This document shows, one piece after another, positions 42,568 to 51,420 of a stretch of 64,000 nt of DNA. Within the stretch, counting starts at the first letter, position 1. Each line of letters opens with the position of its first letter. Both the position numbers and the translations under genes were made by a program. The stretch lies in assembly GCA_965215145.1 (NCBI GenBank), contig OZ244038.1, positions 3,596,001 to 3,660,000 of the forward strand, read 5' to 3'. Under the pieces are notes generated by a model. That model searched no databases. It worked only from the letters and a program-made list of their open reading frames with translations, and had not been told where the DNA came from. This stretch comes from G965215145 sp965215145 (GTDB lineage: Bacteria > Bacteroidota > Rhodothermia > Rhodothermales > JANQRZ01).

Positions 42568-43649
42568 GTCGGGACGGCGACGGCACGTGCGGTGGCGAAC
42601 AGGGCGGGGACGTCCACCGTCGGGCGGTCGAGGGGAAGGCGGGGGTGCAGCACGTCGGCGGCGAGGCGGCGGTAGGGGTCGAGGCCGGCGGGCGCGGCGC
42701 CGGTGGCGGCGGCCAGGGCGACGTGTGCCCGCATGGCGACGCCGCTCTCAAACGCCCCGCTCAGCACGGCCCTCACGCCGACAGCCCCGGCTGCCTGCGC
42801 GAACCGGAGCGTCCGCATCACCCCGCCGAGCAGGGTCGGCTTCAGCACGACGGCCGCAGCCCAACGCTGCCCCCGCAGTCGCTCCGGCTCCGTCCCCGGG
42901 AGCGACTCGTCGAGCGCCACCGGCAACCCCGTGGCCTCCGCGAACGCCGGCAGCCCGGTCGGATCGCGCAGCGGCTCCTCGACGTATTCGATCCCCGTTT
43001 CCCGGACGCCCTCGGCGAAGGCCGTCGCCTCGGCCGGGGTCCACGCCTGGTTCGCGTCGAGGCGGAGGGCAATGCTAGGGCCAAGCCGCGCGCGGAGCGT
43101 CCGCACGAGCGCGGCCTCCTCGCCCACCGGCCGCCGGCCGACCTTCAGCTTGAGCGTCCCGTAGCCCGCCACCGCGAGCCGTTCCGCCTCCGCGAGCCGT
43201 TCCGCCTCCGCAATCACCGCGGCGTCGTCCCCCCCTACGATCAGCGCGTTGATCGGGAGCTCCGCCGCGGGGTCCGGGTGGAGCAGGTTCGGCAGCGGGA
43301 CATCAGCCGCCTGCGCCGCGAGGTCGAGCAGCGCGAGTTCTACCGCGAACTTCGCCGACAGCACGAGCCCGAGACCGGCGACCTCCTCGTGGATCGGGTG
43401 GCCGGCGTCGCCCCAGGACGGCTCCGGCGCGCGCGCATCGGCCCATCCTTCGAGTCCGTCGAGTTGCGCCGTCGCCTCCTCCAGCGTCTCCGGAGAGAAC
43501 CCCGGTAGCGGCGCGCAGTCGCCCCAGCCGATGCGGCCGGCAGCGTCCTCCAAGCGGAGGAGGACCCCGGCGCGCGCGGCGTGGCGGACGCCCTTCAGCA
43601 CGAGCGGCGCCGTCAGCGGGAGCCGATAGGGGTGGAGCGAAAGCCTCAC
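42564..43649 (-). CDS. menC: o-succinylbenzoate synthase
   Basis: A 361-residue enolase-superfamily enzyme dehydrating SHCHC to o-succinylbenzoate. The catalytic pair K167/K169 lies in TLKLKVG, the metal ligands are D198 (LDANQAW), E224 (VEEPL) and D247 (LDESL), and K270 is in VLKPTLLGG. The GTG at 43649 is chosen because it overlaps the menA stop as GTGA, a typical coupled junction, and starts the capping domain. The stop is shared with the 3' end of the neighbouring palindrome. Confidence 0.93.
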   Translation of the reverse strand: MRLSLHPYRLPLTAPLVLKGVRHAARAGVLLRLEDAAGRIGWGDCAPLPGFSPETLEEATAQLDGLEGWADARAPEPSWGDAGHPIHEEVAGLGLVLSAKFAVELALLDLAAQAADVPLPNLLHPDPAAELPINALIVGGDDAAVIAEAERLAEAERLAVAGYGTLKLKVGRRPVGEEAALVRTLRARLGPSIALRLDANQAWTPAEATAFAEGVRETGIEYVEEPLRDPTGLPAFAEATGLPVALDESLPGTEPERLRGQRWAAAVVLKPTLLGGVMRTLRFAQAAGAVGVRAVLSGAFESGVAMRAHVALAAATGAAPAGLDPYRRLAADVLHPRLPLDRPTVDVPALFATARAVAVPT

Positions 43650-44545
43650 CCGAGGAGCCACCCGGCGGCGAAGAGGGTGCTGTAGAGGATGAGGAGCTGC
43701 GCCGTCTTCCCGAGCAGCGGGTTCAGCACGGCGGGGTCCTCGGTCCGCGCCAGCGTCCGCACGAGCGGGCGCCCGAGCAGCGACGCCGCGAGCGAGGCGG
43801 CGAGTACCCACGCCGAGCCGTCCAGCCAGAGCGCGAGCGCGGCGGGCACGACGACGGCGCCGGAGACGCACGCCGCGTAGAGCCGCACGCCCGCCGCCCG
43901 GCCGAGACGTACGACCAGCGTCCGCTTCCCCGCCGCCTGGTCCTCCCGCACGTCGCGGACGTTGTTGGCGAGGAGGATCGCGGTGGCGAGGAAGCCTGGG
44001 CCGAGGCCAGCGATGGCGGCGACGGGCCAGCCAGAAGCGGCGTCACTCCCCACGGCCTGCACCCAGTACGTCCCCGCCACCGCCACCGGCCCGAAGAAGG
44101 CGAGCACGAACAGGTCGGCGACGCCGAGGTAGGCGAGCGAGAAGCGCCCACCGGTGTAGAACACGCCGCAGACGATGGAGGCCGCTCCGACGGCGACGAT
44201 GGGCCAGCCGCCGCGGACCATGAGGTACACCCCCGCTACGACGGCCAGCCCGAACGCGAGTGCCGCCGCGCGCCGCACGGCCGTGGGCGAGGCGAGCCCG
44301 GCCTGCGTCACCCGCAGCGGCCCCCGCCGCGCCTCCGTATCGGCGCCCTTCAGGAAGTCCTGGTAGTCGTTGGCGTAGTTCGTCCCGACCTGGATCAGCA
44401 CGGCGCCGAGGAGGGCGCACAGCGCGGCGGCCGGGTGGAACGCCCCCGCCCGCAGCGCCAGCGCCGTCCCGACGAGGACCGGCGCGACCGCGGCCGGCAG
44501 CGTCTTCGGGCGGGCGGCCAGCGCCCAGACCCGCGCCGGGTGCAT
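43646..44545 (-). CDS. menA: 1,4-dihydroxy-2-naphthoate polyprenyltransferase
   Basis: A 299-residue polytopic UbiA-family prenyltransferase attaching the isoprenoid tail to DHNA at the inner membrane. About eight helices are seen. The first Asp-rich motif is NYANDYQDFLKGAD (about 56-69) and the second is NNVRDVREDQAAGKRTL (about 194-210). The ATG at 44545 leaves a 14-base gap to the upstream gene; an in-frame ATG at 44581 would overlap it. The GTGA overlap couples it to menC. Confidence 0.92.
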   Translation of the reverse strand: MHPARVWALAARPKTLPAAVAPVLVGTALALRAGAFHPAAALCALLGAVLIQVGTNYANDYQDFLKGADTEARRGPLRVTQAGLASPTAVRRAAALAFGLAVVAGVYLMVRGGWPIVAVGAASIVCGVFYTGGRFSLAYLGVADLFVLAFFGPVAVAGTYWVQAVGSDAASGWPVAAIAGLGPGFLATAILLANNVRDVREDQAAGKRTLVVRLGRAAGVRLYAACVSGAVVVPAALALWLDGSAWVLAASLAASLLGRPLVRTLARTEDPAVLNPLLGKTAQLLILYSTLFAAGWLLG

Positions 44546-44559
44546 CGAGGCCTCGGCCC

Positions 44560-44913
44560 TCACGTCTCCTCGACGCGCCACAGCTCCAGACGGTCGAGGA
44601 GGGCGTCGAGCGCGGCGCGGTCCCGCCGGGCGATGCGGAGGCAGAGCGCGCCGTCGGCGGCGCCGGGGACGCGGGCGGCGAGCTCCAGCGGGCGCGTGCG
44701 CAGCGTGAGCTCGTCCTTGATCAGCCCCCGCTTGTGGCGGACGGCCTCGAGGTCGGTGAGGTCGAAGCGGTAGACGCGCGGCGCGCGGTGGAAGAACCCG
44801 AGCGTCTTGACCTGCATCTCGACGACGAGGTCCTCGCCCTCGACGTAGACCGCCCCCGTGGCCTGCGAGAAGCCGTTGTGGACCTTGTCGATGGTGAAGG
44901 GGACGCCGCGCAT
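44560..44913 (-). CDS. 117-residue protein of the men operon, function unknown
   Basis: A soluble protein with a beta-rich N-terminal half (about 1-65, PH-like strand alternation) and a C-terminal helix (about 97-113). No catalytic motif or hot-dog thioesterase signature is seen, so it is not an obvious MenI. It lies two bases after menB and just ahead of menA, tightly packed in the operon, which argues for a role in quinone synthesis or its regulation. Confidence 0.7.
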   Translation of the reverse strand: MRGVPFTIDKVHNGFSQATGAVYVEGEDLVVEMQVKTLGFFHRAPRVYRFDLTDLEAVRHKRGLIKDELTLRTRPLELAARVPGAADGALCLRIARRDRAALDALLDRLELWRVEET

Positions 44914-44915
44914 CG

Positions 44916-45824
44916 TCAGGGTTTATATCCGTCCGCGTCGAACTCTGGCGGGCGGCGTTCGAGGTAGGCGTTCCGACCCTCCTGCCCCTCCTCGGTCATG
45001 TAGAACAGCATCGTCGCGTGGCCGGCCAGCTCTTGCAAACCGGCGGCGCCGTCCTCGTCGGCGTTGGCGGCGGCCTTGATCATGCGGATGGCGATGTTCG
45101 AGTTGGCGAGGATCTCCCGGCCCCACTGCACGACCTCCCGCTCTAACTCCTCCAGCGGGACGACGGTGTTGACGAGGCCCATCCGCAGCGCCTCATCGGC
45201 CGAGTACGGCCGGCAGAGGAACCAGATCTCGCGCGCCTTCTTCTGCCCCACGAGCCGGGCGAGGTGCGCCGTCCCGTAGCCGGCGTCGAAGGAGCCGACC
45301 TTCGGGCCGGTCTGCATGAACCGCGCGTTGTCGCTCGCGATCGTGAGGTCGCAGACGACGTGGAGCACGTGGCCCCCGCCGACGGCCCACCCGTTGACGG
45401 CGGCGATGACGGGCTTGGGGATCGTGCGGATCTGCCGCTGGAGGTCGAGCACGTTGAGGCGCTGCTTGCCGCGGTGCTCCGCGCCCGTCCCCTCGGCGAC
45501 CTCCCGGTAGCCGTGCTCGCCGCGGATGCGCTGGTCGCCACCGGAGCAGAACGCCCGGTCCCCCGCACCGGTCAGCACGACGACGCCGATGCTCGGGTCG
45601 TCGCGGGCGTCGTTGAAGGCGTCCTGCATCTCCCGCACCGTCAGCGGCCGGAACGCGTTGCGGACCTCCGGTCGGTTGATCGTGACGCGGGCGATGCCGG
45701 CGGTGTCGGTACCGGGCCGCCCCTTCTCGTAGCGGACGTCGGTGTAGTCGCCGGCGGGCTCCCACCGGAAGGGGCCGGCGACCTCGGGGCGGTCGGTGGT
45801 GTGATGGCGCTTGACCTCGGCCAT
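44916..45824 (-). CDS. menB: 1,4-dihydroxy-2-naphthoyl-CoA synthase
   Basis: A 302-residue crotonase-family enzyme closing the second ring of the naphthoquinone. The oxyanion hole is formed in FCSGGDQR (about 92-99) and NGWAVGGGH (about 144-152), the family's long insertion follows the first, and the C-terminal FYMTEEGQEGRNAYLERR closure is typical of MenB. The start at 45824 gives the usual length with a short leader. The upstream gap to menH (about 80 bases) contains a palindrome. Confidence 0.95.
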   Translation of the reverse strand: MAEVKRHHTTDRPEVAGPFRWEPAGDYTDVRYEKGRPGTDTAGIARVTINRPEVRNAFRPLTVREMQDAFNDARDDPSIGVVVLTGAGDRAFCSGGDQRIRGEHGYREVAEGTGAEHRGKQRLNVLDLQRQIRTIPKPVIAAVNGWAVGGGHVLHVVCDLTIASDNARFMQTGPKVGSFDAGYGTAHLARLVGQKKAREIWFLCRPYSADEALRMGLVNTVVPLEELEREVVQWGREILANSNIAIRMIKAAANADEDGAAGLQELAGHATMLFYMTEEGQEGRNAYLERRPPEFDADGYKP

Positions 45825-45849
45825 ATTCAGTCAGATGCTGGAAGACGTG

Positions 45850-45877
45850 GTAGGGGCGTATTGCAATACACCCCTAC
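45850..45877. repeat. TAGGGGCG-family palindrome between menH and menB
   Basis: A 28-base palindrome (arm GTAGGGGCGTATTG) with one mismatch, almost identical to the copy at 46740-46767. Confidence 0.85.
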
Positions 45878-45905
45878 GCCGGTCGGGTGGGGTTGTGCCC
45901 ACGGG

Positions 45906-46724
45906 TCACGCGGCCTGCAAGACGGCCGCCTGCGGAGCGAGGAGGGCGTCGCGGCAGAAGTGGCGGGCGACGGGGGCCAACCGCTCCGGCGCCTCGGTGG
46001 GAACGCTGTGGCCGGCGCCGGGGAGGACGAGCGGCGACACGGGCCGCCCCTCCGCCGCCATCCGGTGCACGACGCCGACGTACCTCGGGTCGTCCGCCCC
46101 GGCCACCGCCAGCGTCGGCGCGCCGAGGTCGTCGAGGCGGTGCCAAAGCGACGGCATCCGGGCGGGGCTGAGGCCGCGGAGCGCGCGGGCAAGCTCGGCG
46201 GGGTCGTTCCGGCGCCGGGCCGCGAGGGTGGCCGCCAGCAGCGACGGCCGGGCCGCGAGCGCGGCGAACAGCGGCATCCGGTACCACCGCTCCAGGAACG
46301 CCGAGAGGTCGGTTTCGATGGCCTGCGCCCGCTCCTCGTCCAGCGCCGCGCGGGCCGCCCGCTCGGTCGGGGTGCGGAGGCCGGGGGAGGCCGAGACGGC
46401 GACGACCCGGCCAACGCGGCGGGGGTGCCGCAGCGCGTAGGCCATCGCCATCCGCCCACCCATCGAGTACCCCACGAGCCGGAGCCGCTCGACCCCCAAC
46501 TCACCCAGCGTCTCATGCACTGCCGCCACGGCGCCGTCGAAGGCGTACGCCGCCGGAGCGCGCCCGAGCGACCGCCCGTGGCCGGGAAGGTCGAGCGCGA
46601 CGCAGCGGAAGTCCCCCGCCAAGCGCTCGACGACGGCGGCCCAGTCGGCGGCGCTGCCCATGAACCCGTGGAGGAACACGAGCGGCGGCGCGTCCGGCGG
46701 TCCCCATTCGGTGTAGTTCAGCAT
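45906..46724 (-). CDS. menH: SHCHC synthase, alpha/beta hydrolase
   Basis: A 272-residue hydrolase-fold enzyme eliminating pyruvate from SEPHCHC. The oxyanion region is in FLHGFMGSA (about 17-25), the nucleophile Ser87 in GYSMGG, Asp in GADDPRYVG, and His in GAGHSVP. The ATG at 46724 follows the menD stop by four bases, consistent with the operon order menD-menH. Assignment to MenH rather than another hydrolase rests on this context and motif set. Confidence 0.88.
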   Translation of the reverse strand: MLNYTEWGPPDAPPLVFLHGFMGSAADWAAVVERLAGDFRCVALDLPGHGRSLGRAPAAYAFDGAVAAVHETLGELGVERLRLVGYSMGGRMAMAYALRHPRRVGRVVAVSASPGLRTPTERAARAALDEERAQAIETDLSAFLERWYRMPLFAALAARPSLLAATLAARRRNDPAELARALRGLSPARMPSLWHRLDDLGAPTLAVAGADDPRYVGVVHRMAAEGRPVSPLVLPGAGHSVPTEAPERLAPVARHFCRDALLAPQAAVLQAA

Positions 46725-46728
46725 AGTG

Positions 46729-48513
46729 TTACCCTTGCGGTAGGGGCGTATTGCAATACGCCCCTACGGATTCATCAACGGCGGCAGCCACGGCCTCCAG
46801 CAGCTCGGCGTGGAGGGCGCGGTTCTCCTCCCGCTCCGTCGTCACCTCGATCAGCGAGGAGCGGCCGGAGGCGACGGCAGCGGCGTAGACCTCGGCGAAG
46901 TCGGAGGCCGCGTCGGGGTGATGGTAGTCGAGGCCGAACAGCCGCGCGGCGTGCTCGAAGCGGAGCCCGTGCGGCGTCCCGAAGTAGGGCTCGAAGATCT
47001 CCTCGTGACGGGCGACGGGGAGGAAGTGGAAGATGCCGCCGCCGTCGTTGTTGACGGCCACGACGGTGAGGGGCGGCTGCTGGGGGTCGCGGAGGAGGGC
47101 GAGGCTGTTCAGGTCGTGGAGCAGCGCGAGGTCCCCGATGAGGAGGGTGGCGGGCGCGCCGAGCCCGCGGGCATAGCCAGCCGCCGTCGCCACCGTCCCG
47201 TCGATCCCGCTCGCGCCGCGGTTGCTCGCCACGAGGGCCGCAGCGCCGTCAGGGACGGCAAAGGCATCGGCGTCGCGGACGGGCATCGAGGCGGCGAGGA
47301 CGAGGCCGTGATCGGCTGGGATCTGTCGGCTCACCGTGCAGGCGACGCCGGGTTCGCTGACCTCCTCCTCCAGCCGTTCGGCCAGCACGGACGCGGCGGC
47401 GTCGGAGGCCGAGCGCCACGAGGCCGCCCACGCCGAAGGCCCACGCCCTCCCCCTCCAACCTCCGCGTTGAGATCCTGGCACGCCTCTACCACGCCGGCA
47501 TTGACCCGGTGGGTGACGAGGTGATCGGGGTCGAACCGGAACGGGTCGTCGCGGACGACGACGAACGGGTCGGGCGCGGCGGCGAGGTGCTGCGCGAGCC
47601 GCTTCGAGGTGGCCCGGCCGCCGAGGTAGACGACGGCCTCGGGGCGGTGCTCTTCCCGGAACGACGCGCTCCCGAGCACGAGGTCGAAGTATGAGCAGAT
47701 GAGGGGGTTGTCGTTGCCGAGCCGGATCTGCGAGCCGATGTCCGGCAGGAGCGGCCAGCCGAGGCGTTCGGCCAATGCCAGCGCAGCCTCGCCCTCCTCC
47801 CGCGTCCGCAGCCGCCCCGCGACGACGAGGCCGCGTTCGATCCCCGCCAGCTCTGCCGCCACGCCCCGTACTGCCTCCGGGTCGGCAGCGGTGCCTGCAG
47901 AGTAGCGGGTGTACGGCCCGGCACTCCCGAGCCACCGCGCGGGCGGCTCCGGGAGGACGCGGCCGTCGGGGTCCGGCGCGAGGGGCTCGCGGAAGGGGGC
48001 GTTGAGGTGGACCGGCCCGGCGGGACTCGTCGTCGCCCGGTGCACGGCCTGGTCCACCGTCGTCAGCACGAACGCGGGGTCGATCTCCGCCGTCGGGGCC
48101 GGGAGGTCAAACTGCCAGCGGACGACCTCCCCGAAGATCCCCGGCTGCCGGACGGTCTGGTTGGCGCCGGTCTCGCGCAGCTCCGGCGGTCGGTCGGCGG
48201 TGAGGAGGATGAGCGGGATGGCGTCGGTGCTCGCCTCGACGACGGCGGGCAGCCCGTTGGCGACGGCCGTGCCGCTCGTGGTGATCCACACGGCCGGACG
48301 CCCCGTAGCCCGCGCGAAGCCGAGCGCGGCGAAGGCCGTCCCCCGCTCGTCGAAGTGGACGAGGTGACGGGCCGCCGGGTTCGCGGCGACGGCGGCGGCG
48401 AGCGGCGTGCTCCGCGAGCCGGGCGCGAGGCAGAACAGCCCCGCGCCGCACCGGACCAGCTCCTCGACGAGCAGGTCGGCCCAGAGGTGGTTCAGGTTCG
48501 GCGCGTCACGCAT
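46729..48513 (-). CDS. menD: SEPHCHC synthase (ThDP-dependent)
   Basis: A 594-residue thiamine diphosphate enzyme adding 2-oxoglutarate to isochorismate. N-terminal features include CLAPGSRSTPL (28-38), the catalytic Glu in HFDERG, and the ThDP/Mg segment GDLALLHDLNS with NNDGGGIF toward the C-terminus. The start overlaps the menF stop by eight bases. The last ~10 residues (VGAYCNTPLPQG) are encoded by a TAGGGGCG palindrome, so the C-terminus was extended or rewritten by a repeat. Confidence 0.94.
   Translation of the reverse strand: MRDAPNLNHLWADLLVEELVRCGAGLFCLAPGSRSTPLAAAVAANPAARHLVHFDERGTAFAALGFARATGRPAVWITTSGTAVANGLPAVVEASTDAIPLILLTADRPPELRETGANQTVRQPGIFGEVVRWQFDLPAPTAEIDPAFVLTTVDQAVHRATTSPAGPVHLNAPFREPLAPDPDGRVLPEPPARWLGSAGPYTRYSAGTAADPEAVRGVAAELAGIERGLVVAGRLRTREEGEAALALAERLGWPLLPDIGSQIRLGNDNPLICSYFDLVLGSASFREEHRPEAVVYLGGRATSKRLAQHLAAAPDPFVVVRDDPFRFDPDHLVTHRVNAGVVEACQDLNAEVGGGGRGPSAWAASWRSASDAAASVLAERLEEEVSEPGVACTVSRQIPADHGLVLAASMPVRDADAFAVPDGAAALVASNRGASGIDGTVATAAGYARGLGAPATLLIGDLALLHDLNSLALLRDPQQPPLTVVAVNNDGGGIFHFLPVARHEEIFEPYFGTPHGLRFEHAARLFGLDYHHPDAASDFAEVYAAAVASGRSSLIEVTTEREENRALHAELLEAVAAAVDESVGAYCNTPLPQG
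46740..46767. repeat. TAGGGGCG-family palindrome inside the menD 3' end
   Basis: A perfect 28-base palindrome (arm GTAGGGGCGTATTG), read as the C-terminal codons of menD. Confidence 0.9.
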
Positions 48514-49891
48514 GGACAGGCACCTCGGCCGAGGCCTCCGTCCCCAGCCCGAACACGCGGGCGAAGGCGCCGAGCTTCCCCTCGACCTCGGCCCCCTCGG
48601 CTGCGGGGTCGGAGCCGGGAACGAGGCCGGCGCCGGCGAAGAGGTCGAGCGCCCGGCCGCCGTCGCGGACGAGCCCGGAGCGGATGGCGACGGCGAACTC
48701 CGCCGCCTCGGCGCCGACCCAGCCGACGGGGCCGGCGTACCACCCCCGGTCGAACCCCTCGGCCGCAGCGATGTGCGCCCGCGCCGCGCCCGTCGGCGTG
48801 CCGGCGACGGCGGGCGTCGGGTGCAGCGCCCGCAGCAGATCGAGCGGTCCGACGCCGGGGTGCAGCGTACCCGAGACGGGCGTGCGGAGGTGCCACGTCC
48901 GCGCCAGCGCCAGCGCCTCGGTGTCGCCGGCCGTGCAGTCGGCGCAGAGGGGGGCGAGGGTTTCCAGCAGGTGGTCCTGCACGAAGCCGTGCTCGCGGCG
49001 GTCCTTGTCGCTCGCGAGGAGATCGCGGCGCAGCCCGTCGGCCTCGGTGGGGTCAGCCGGGCGCGGACGCGTGCCGGCGACGGCCTCGGTGAGCACCCGG
49101 CCGCGCTCCCACCGGAACAGCCGCTCCGGCGTCGCCGCGACGAACGCGGTGCCGGGCGCGGGCTGCACGAGGAGGTGATGACAGGTGGGCGCCGCTGCTC
49201 CTAGCCGCCGTAGCAGCGCCGTCGAGCCGAGCCTGCGCTCGAAGCCGAGCGTGGTCCGGCGGGCCAATACGACCTTTTCCAACTCCTCTCGCCCAAACGC
49301 GACGAGGGCATCCCGGACGGCAGCGTACCATCCGTCGTGGCCTGGGACGTCGGTGCGGGAGACGGGTGACGGGAGCGGATCGGCGCCGGGAGCCTCAGGG
49401 GAACGCAGCCGCTCGATCTCCCCAAGCACCCGCTCCACGCGGCCGGCGTCTTCGGGGATGAGGTTGGCGGTGAGCGTGGCACCGCGCTCCGAAACCTCGA
49501 CCTCGAAACGCGGCAGCACGAACCGGACGGCGCCGAACGCGGCCCACTCGGGCGCGGGCTCCACCGCCGGGTCGAACCGCATCCCCCCGAGGTAGCGCGC
49601 GTCGGAGCCCGCCGCCGCGAGCGCGTCGAGCCGTCGCCCGAGATGCGCGAGGTCCGTGCAGCCGTCGGCCACGCCGCAGGCGGCGACGGCGGTGACCTCC
49701 CCCCGGCCATGCCAGTACAGCTTCTGCCCGAATGGCTGCGCCGCGAGCCAGCCAAGCGCGTCGTCGGTCTCCAGCGGCACGCGGACGCGATCCACCCGCC
49801 ACGGCCCCGCCATCCCTCCGAGCCGCTGCCGGACGGCAGCAAGGAAGCGCTCGGGGACGACGGCACGTTCGGAGGTCGGGGGGGCAGGCAC
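48506..49891 (-). CDS. menF: Isochorismate synthase
   Basis: A 461-residue chorismate-utilising enzyme converting chorismate to isochorismate, entry point of menaquinone synthesis. The C-terminal ~260 residues form the chorismate-binding domain, with the motifs FGREELEKVVLARR, EAVAGTRPRP and PTGAARAHI, and the closing YAGPVGWVG plus AIRSGLV. The GTG at 49891 is preferred; earlier in-frame starts add a low-complexity Arg/Pro leader that crosses the promoter region. First gene of the men operon and overlaps menD by eight bases. Confidence 0.9.
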   Translation of the reverse strand: MPAPPTSERAVVPERFLAAVRQRLGGMAGPWRVDRVRVPLETDDALGWLAAQPFGQKLYWHGRGEVTAVAACGVADGCTDLAHLGRRLDALAAAGSDARYLGGMRFDPAVEPAPEWAAFGAVRFVLPRFEVEVSERGATLTANLIPEDAGRVERVLGEIERLRSPEAPGADPLPSPVSRTDVPGHDGWYAAVRDALVAFGREELEKVVLARRTTLGFERRLGSTALLRRLGAAAPTCHHLLVQPAPGTAFVAATPERLFRWERGRVLTEAVAGTRPRPADPTEADGLRRDLLASDKDRREHGFVQDHLLETLAPLCADCTAGDTEALALARTWHLRTPVSGTLHPGVGPLDLLRALHPTPAVAGTPTGAARAHIAAAEGFDRGWYAGPVGWVGAEAAEFAVAIRSGLVRDGGRALDLFAGAGLVPGSDPAAEGAEVEGKLGAFARVFGLGTEASAEVPVHA

Positions 49892-50051
49892 GGGACGGCG
49901 GGATCGGGCCGGGGCAGCGACTCCCCTCTGAACGGGGGGATTAGACGCTGGTTTCACTTTTGAATGAAAGTTACACCCGACACCCCGAACTTTCCGCCCC
50001 CGCTGCCGTGTGCGTGCGGACTGCCCCCCGTCCCGAGCCCCTCCTGGACCG
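49892..50051. promoter_or_regulatory. Divergent menF/ubiE promoter region
   Basis: An AT-rich dip at 49950-49976 includes an imperfect inverted repeat (TTTCA and TGAAA around CTTTTGAA) and, on the minus strand, a TAACTTTC -7-like box toward menF. It could be shared by both transcription directions and be a regulator site. Confidence 0.45.
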
Positions 50052-50798
50052 ATGCCCTCCGCCCCCCCCGTAGGCCCCGCCAACGGCAAGCGCGCCGAGG
50101 TCGCCGCGATGTTCGACCGGATCGCGCCGCGCTACGACCTCCTCAACCGCCTGCTCTCCGGCGGCATCGACGTGCGCTGGCGGAGGCGCGCGGTGCGGGT
50201 GCTGGAGGACGCGCTGCGGCGGGCACACGGCCGCGCCGACGGCCTCCGGCTGCTCGACGTGGCGACGGGCACGGCGGACCTCGCGCTGGAGGCCGTCCGG
50301 CTCCGCCCGGCCGAGGTCGTCGGGGTCGACCCGTCCGAGGGGATGCTCGCGCTGGGGCGCGAGAAGGTGGCCGAGCGCGGGCTCGCGGACACGGTGCGTC
50401 TGGAGGTCGGCGCGAGCGAGGCGCTGCCGTTCAAGGACGGCGCCTTCGACGGGGCGCTGGTGGCGTTCGGAGTGCGGAACTTCGAGGACCGGCGGGCGGG
50501 GCTCCGGGAGATCGGCCGGGTGCTGCGGCCGGGGGCGCCGCTCGTCGTGCTGGAGTTCAGCCAGCCGCGCGGGCCCATCGCGCCGGCCTTCGCGTTCTAC
50601 TTCCGCCACGTCCTCCCGCGCATCGGCGCGCTCGTCTCCGGCGACGGCGGGGCCTACACCTACCTCCACGACTCGGTCCAGGTCTTCCCCGACGGCGACG
50701 CGTTCCTGGCCGAGTTAGAGGCTGCCGGGTTCGAGCCGGTGCGGTGGGAGCGGCTGACGTTCGGGATCGCCTCGCTCTACCTCGGCGCGGCGCGGTAG
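50052..50798 (+). CDS. ubiE: Demethylmenaquinone methyltransferase
   Basis: A 248-residue SAM-dependent C-methyltransferase finishing menaquinone (and ubiquinone where made). UbiE/COQ5 signatures are present: VAAMFDRIAPRYDLLNRLLS (12-31 region), motif I LLDVATGTADLAL, and the later phrase FGVRNFEDRRAGLREI with LRPGAPLVVLEFSQP. The ATG at 50052 begins just ahead of the conserved region. It is divergent from menF across a 160-base promoter region, so all dedicated late steps are clustered. Confidence 0.94.
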   Translation: MPSAPPVGPANGKRAEVAAMFDRIAPRYDLLNRLLSGGIDVRWRRRAVRVLEDALRRAHGRADGLRLLDVATGTADLALEAVRLRPAEVVGVDPSEGMLALGREKVAERGLADTVRLEVGASEALPFKDGAFDGALVAFGVRNFEDRRAGLREIGRVLRPGAPLVVLEFSQPRGPIAPAFAFYFRHVLPRIGALVSGDGGAYTYLHDSVQVFPDGDAFLAELEAAGFEPVRWERLTFGIASLYLGAAR

Positions 50799-50812
50799 CG
50801 GCCGGCGCGGCG

Positions 50813-51235
50813 CTACCGACCCCCGACCTCGCCCGGCGCTGGCACGCTGTCCGGGTCCACGTCCCACGCCTCAGCGATGTTGCGAAGCAGGTTCGACTCC
50901 ATCGGGTGGACCACGGCGTCGGCCTCGGCGACGGCGCGGAGCAGCGCAAAGGCCCGCCGCCGCGCCGCCATCCCGAGCCGGTCGCCGAGACGTGCCACGA
51001 CGGCGTCGGCCCCCTCGACCTTGACCTGGAGGTAGTCCGCGGCGGCCTTCCGGAAGACGACGATCACGTCGTCGCCGCTGAGGCCGGGGTCGAGGTTGAG
51101 GAGGCGGTCCGAGAGCGTGTCGAGCTCGCGGGTGTCGAGGTCGGCGTCGGCGCCGTGCCCGACGACGAGGGCGAGCAGCGCGAGGTCGTGTAGGGCGGCG
51201 GCGTCGAACCCGCCGGCGGGAGGCGGCTGGTGCAT
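50813..51235 (-). CDS. TerB-like helical protein
   Basis: A 140-residue all-helical protein with the TerB/DjlA-like pattern: a helix LALLALVVGHGADADLDTRE (about 13-32), a second with LSGDDVIVVFRKA, and VVHPMESNLLRNIAEAW near the end with acidic metal-binding-like residues. TerB-domain proteins are linked to tellurite resistance and envelope stress; the exact role here is unclear. The start at 51235 is chosen since upstream residues look like spacer. It is convergent with ubiE. Confidence 0.7.
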   Translation of the reverse strand: MHQPPPAGGFDAAALHDLALLALVVGHGADADLDTRELDTLSDRLLNLDPGLSGDDVIVVFRKAAADYLQVKVEGADAVVARLGDRLGMAARRRAFALLRAVAEADAVVHPMESNLLRNIAEAWDVDPDSVPAPGEVGGR

Positions 51236-51324
51236 AGAGAGGCGGGGGCGGAGGGGACTGCAACGATACCCCTGCGCGGCGGCTCCGCGCAACCGAGCCC
51301 GAGGCAGCGCTGGGGTGGCTCATC

Positions 51325-51352
51325 GGTAACCATCCGGTAACGGGTGGGTAAC
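51325..51352. promoter_or_regulatory. Three GGTAAC repeats at an 11-base period
   Basis: GGTAAC occurs at 51325, 51336 and 51347, exactly one helical turn apart, upstream of both the TerB-like gene and the kinase. It could be a regulator-binding array. Confidence 0.45.
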
Positions 51353-51420
51353 ACGGATCGTGCGCCCGCGCGCCATCTTCCCCACGGGCCTAGACTCATC
51401 CCTTCCGGATCGCTAGACCC

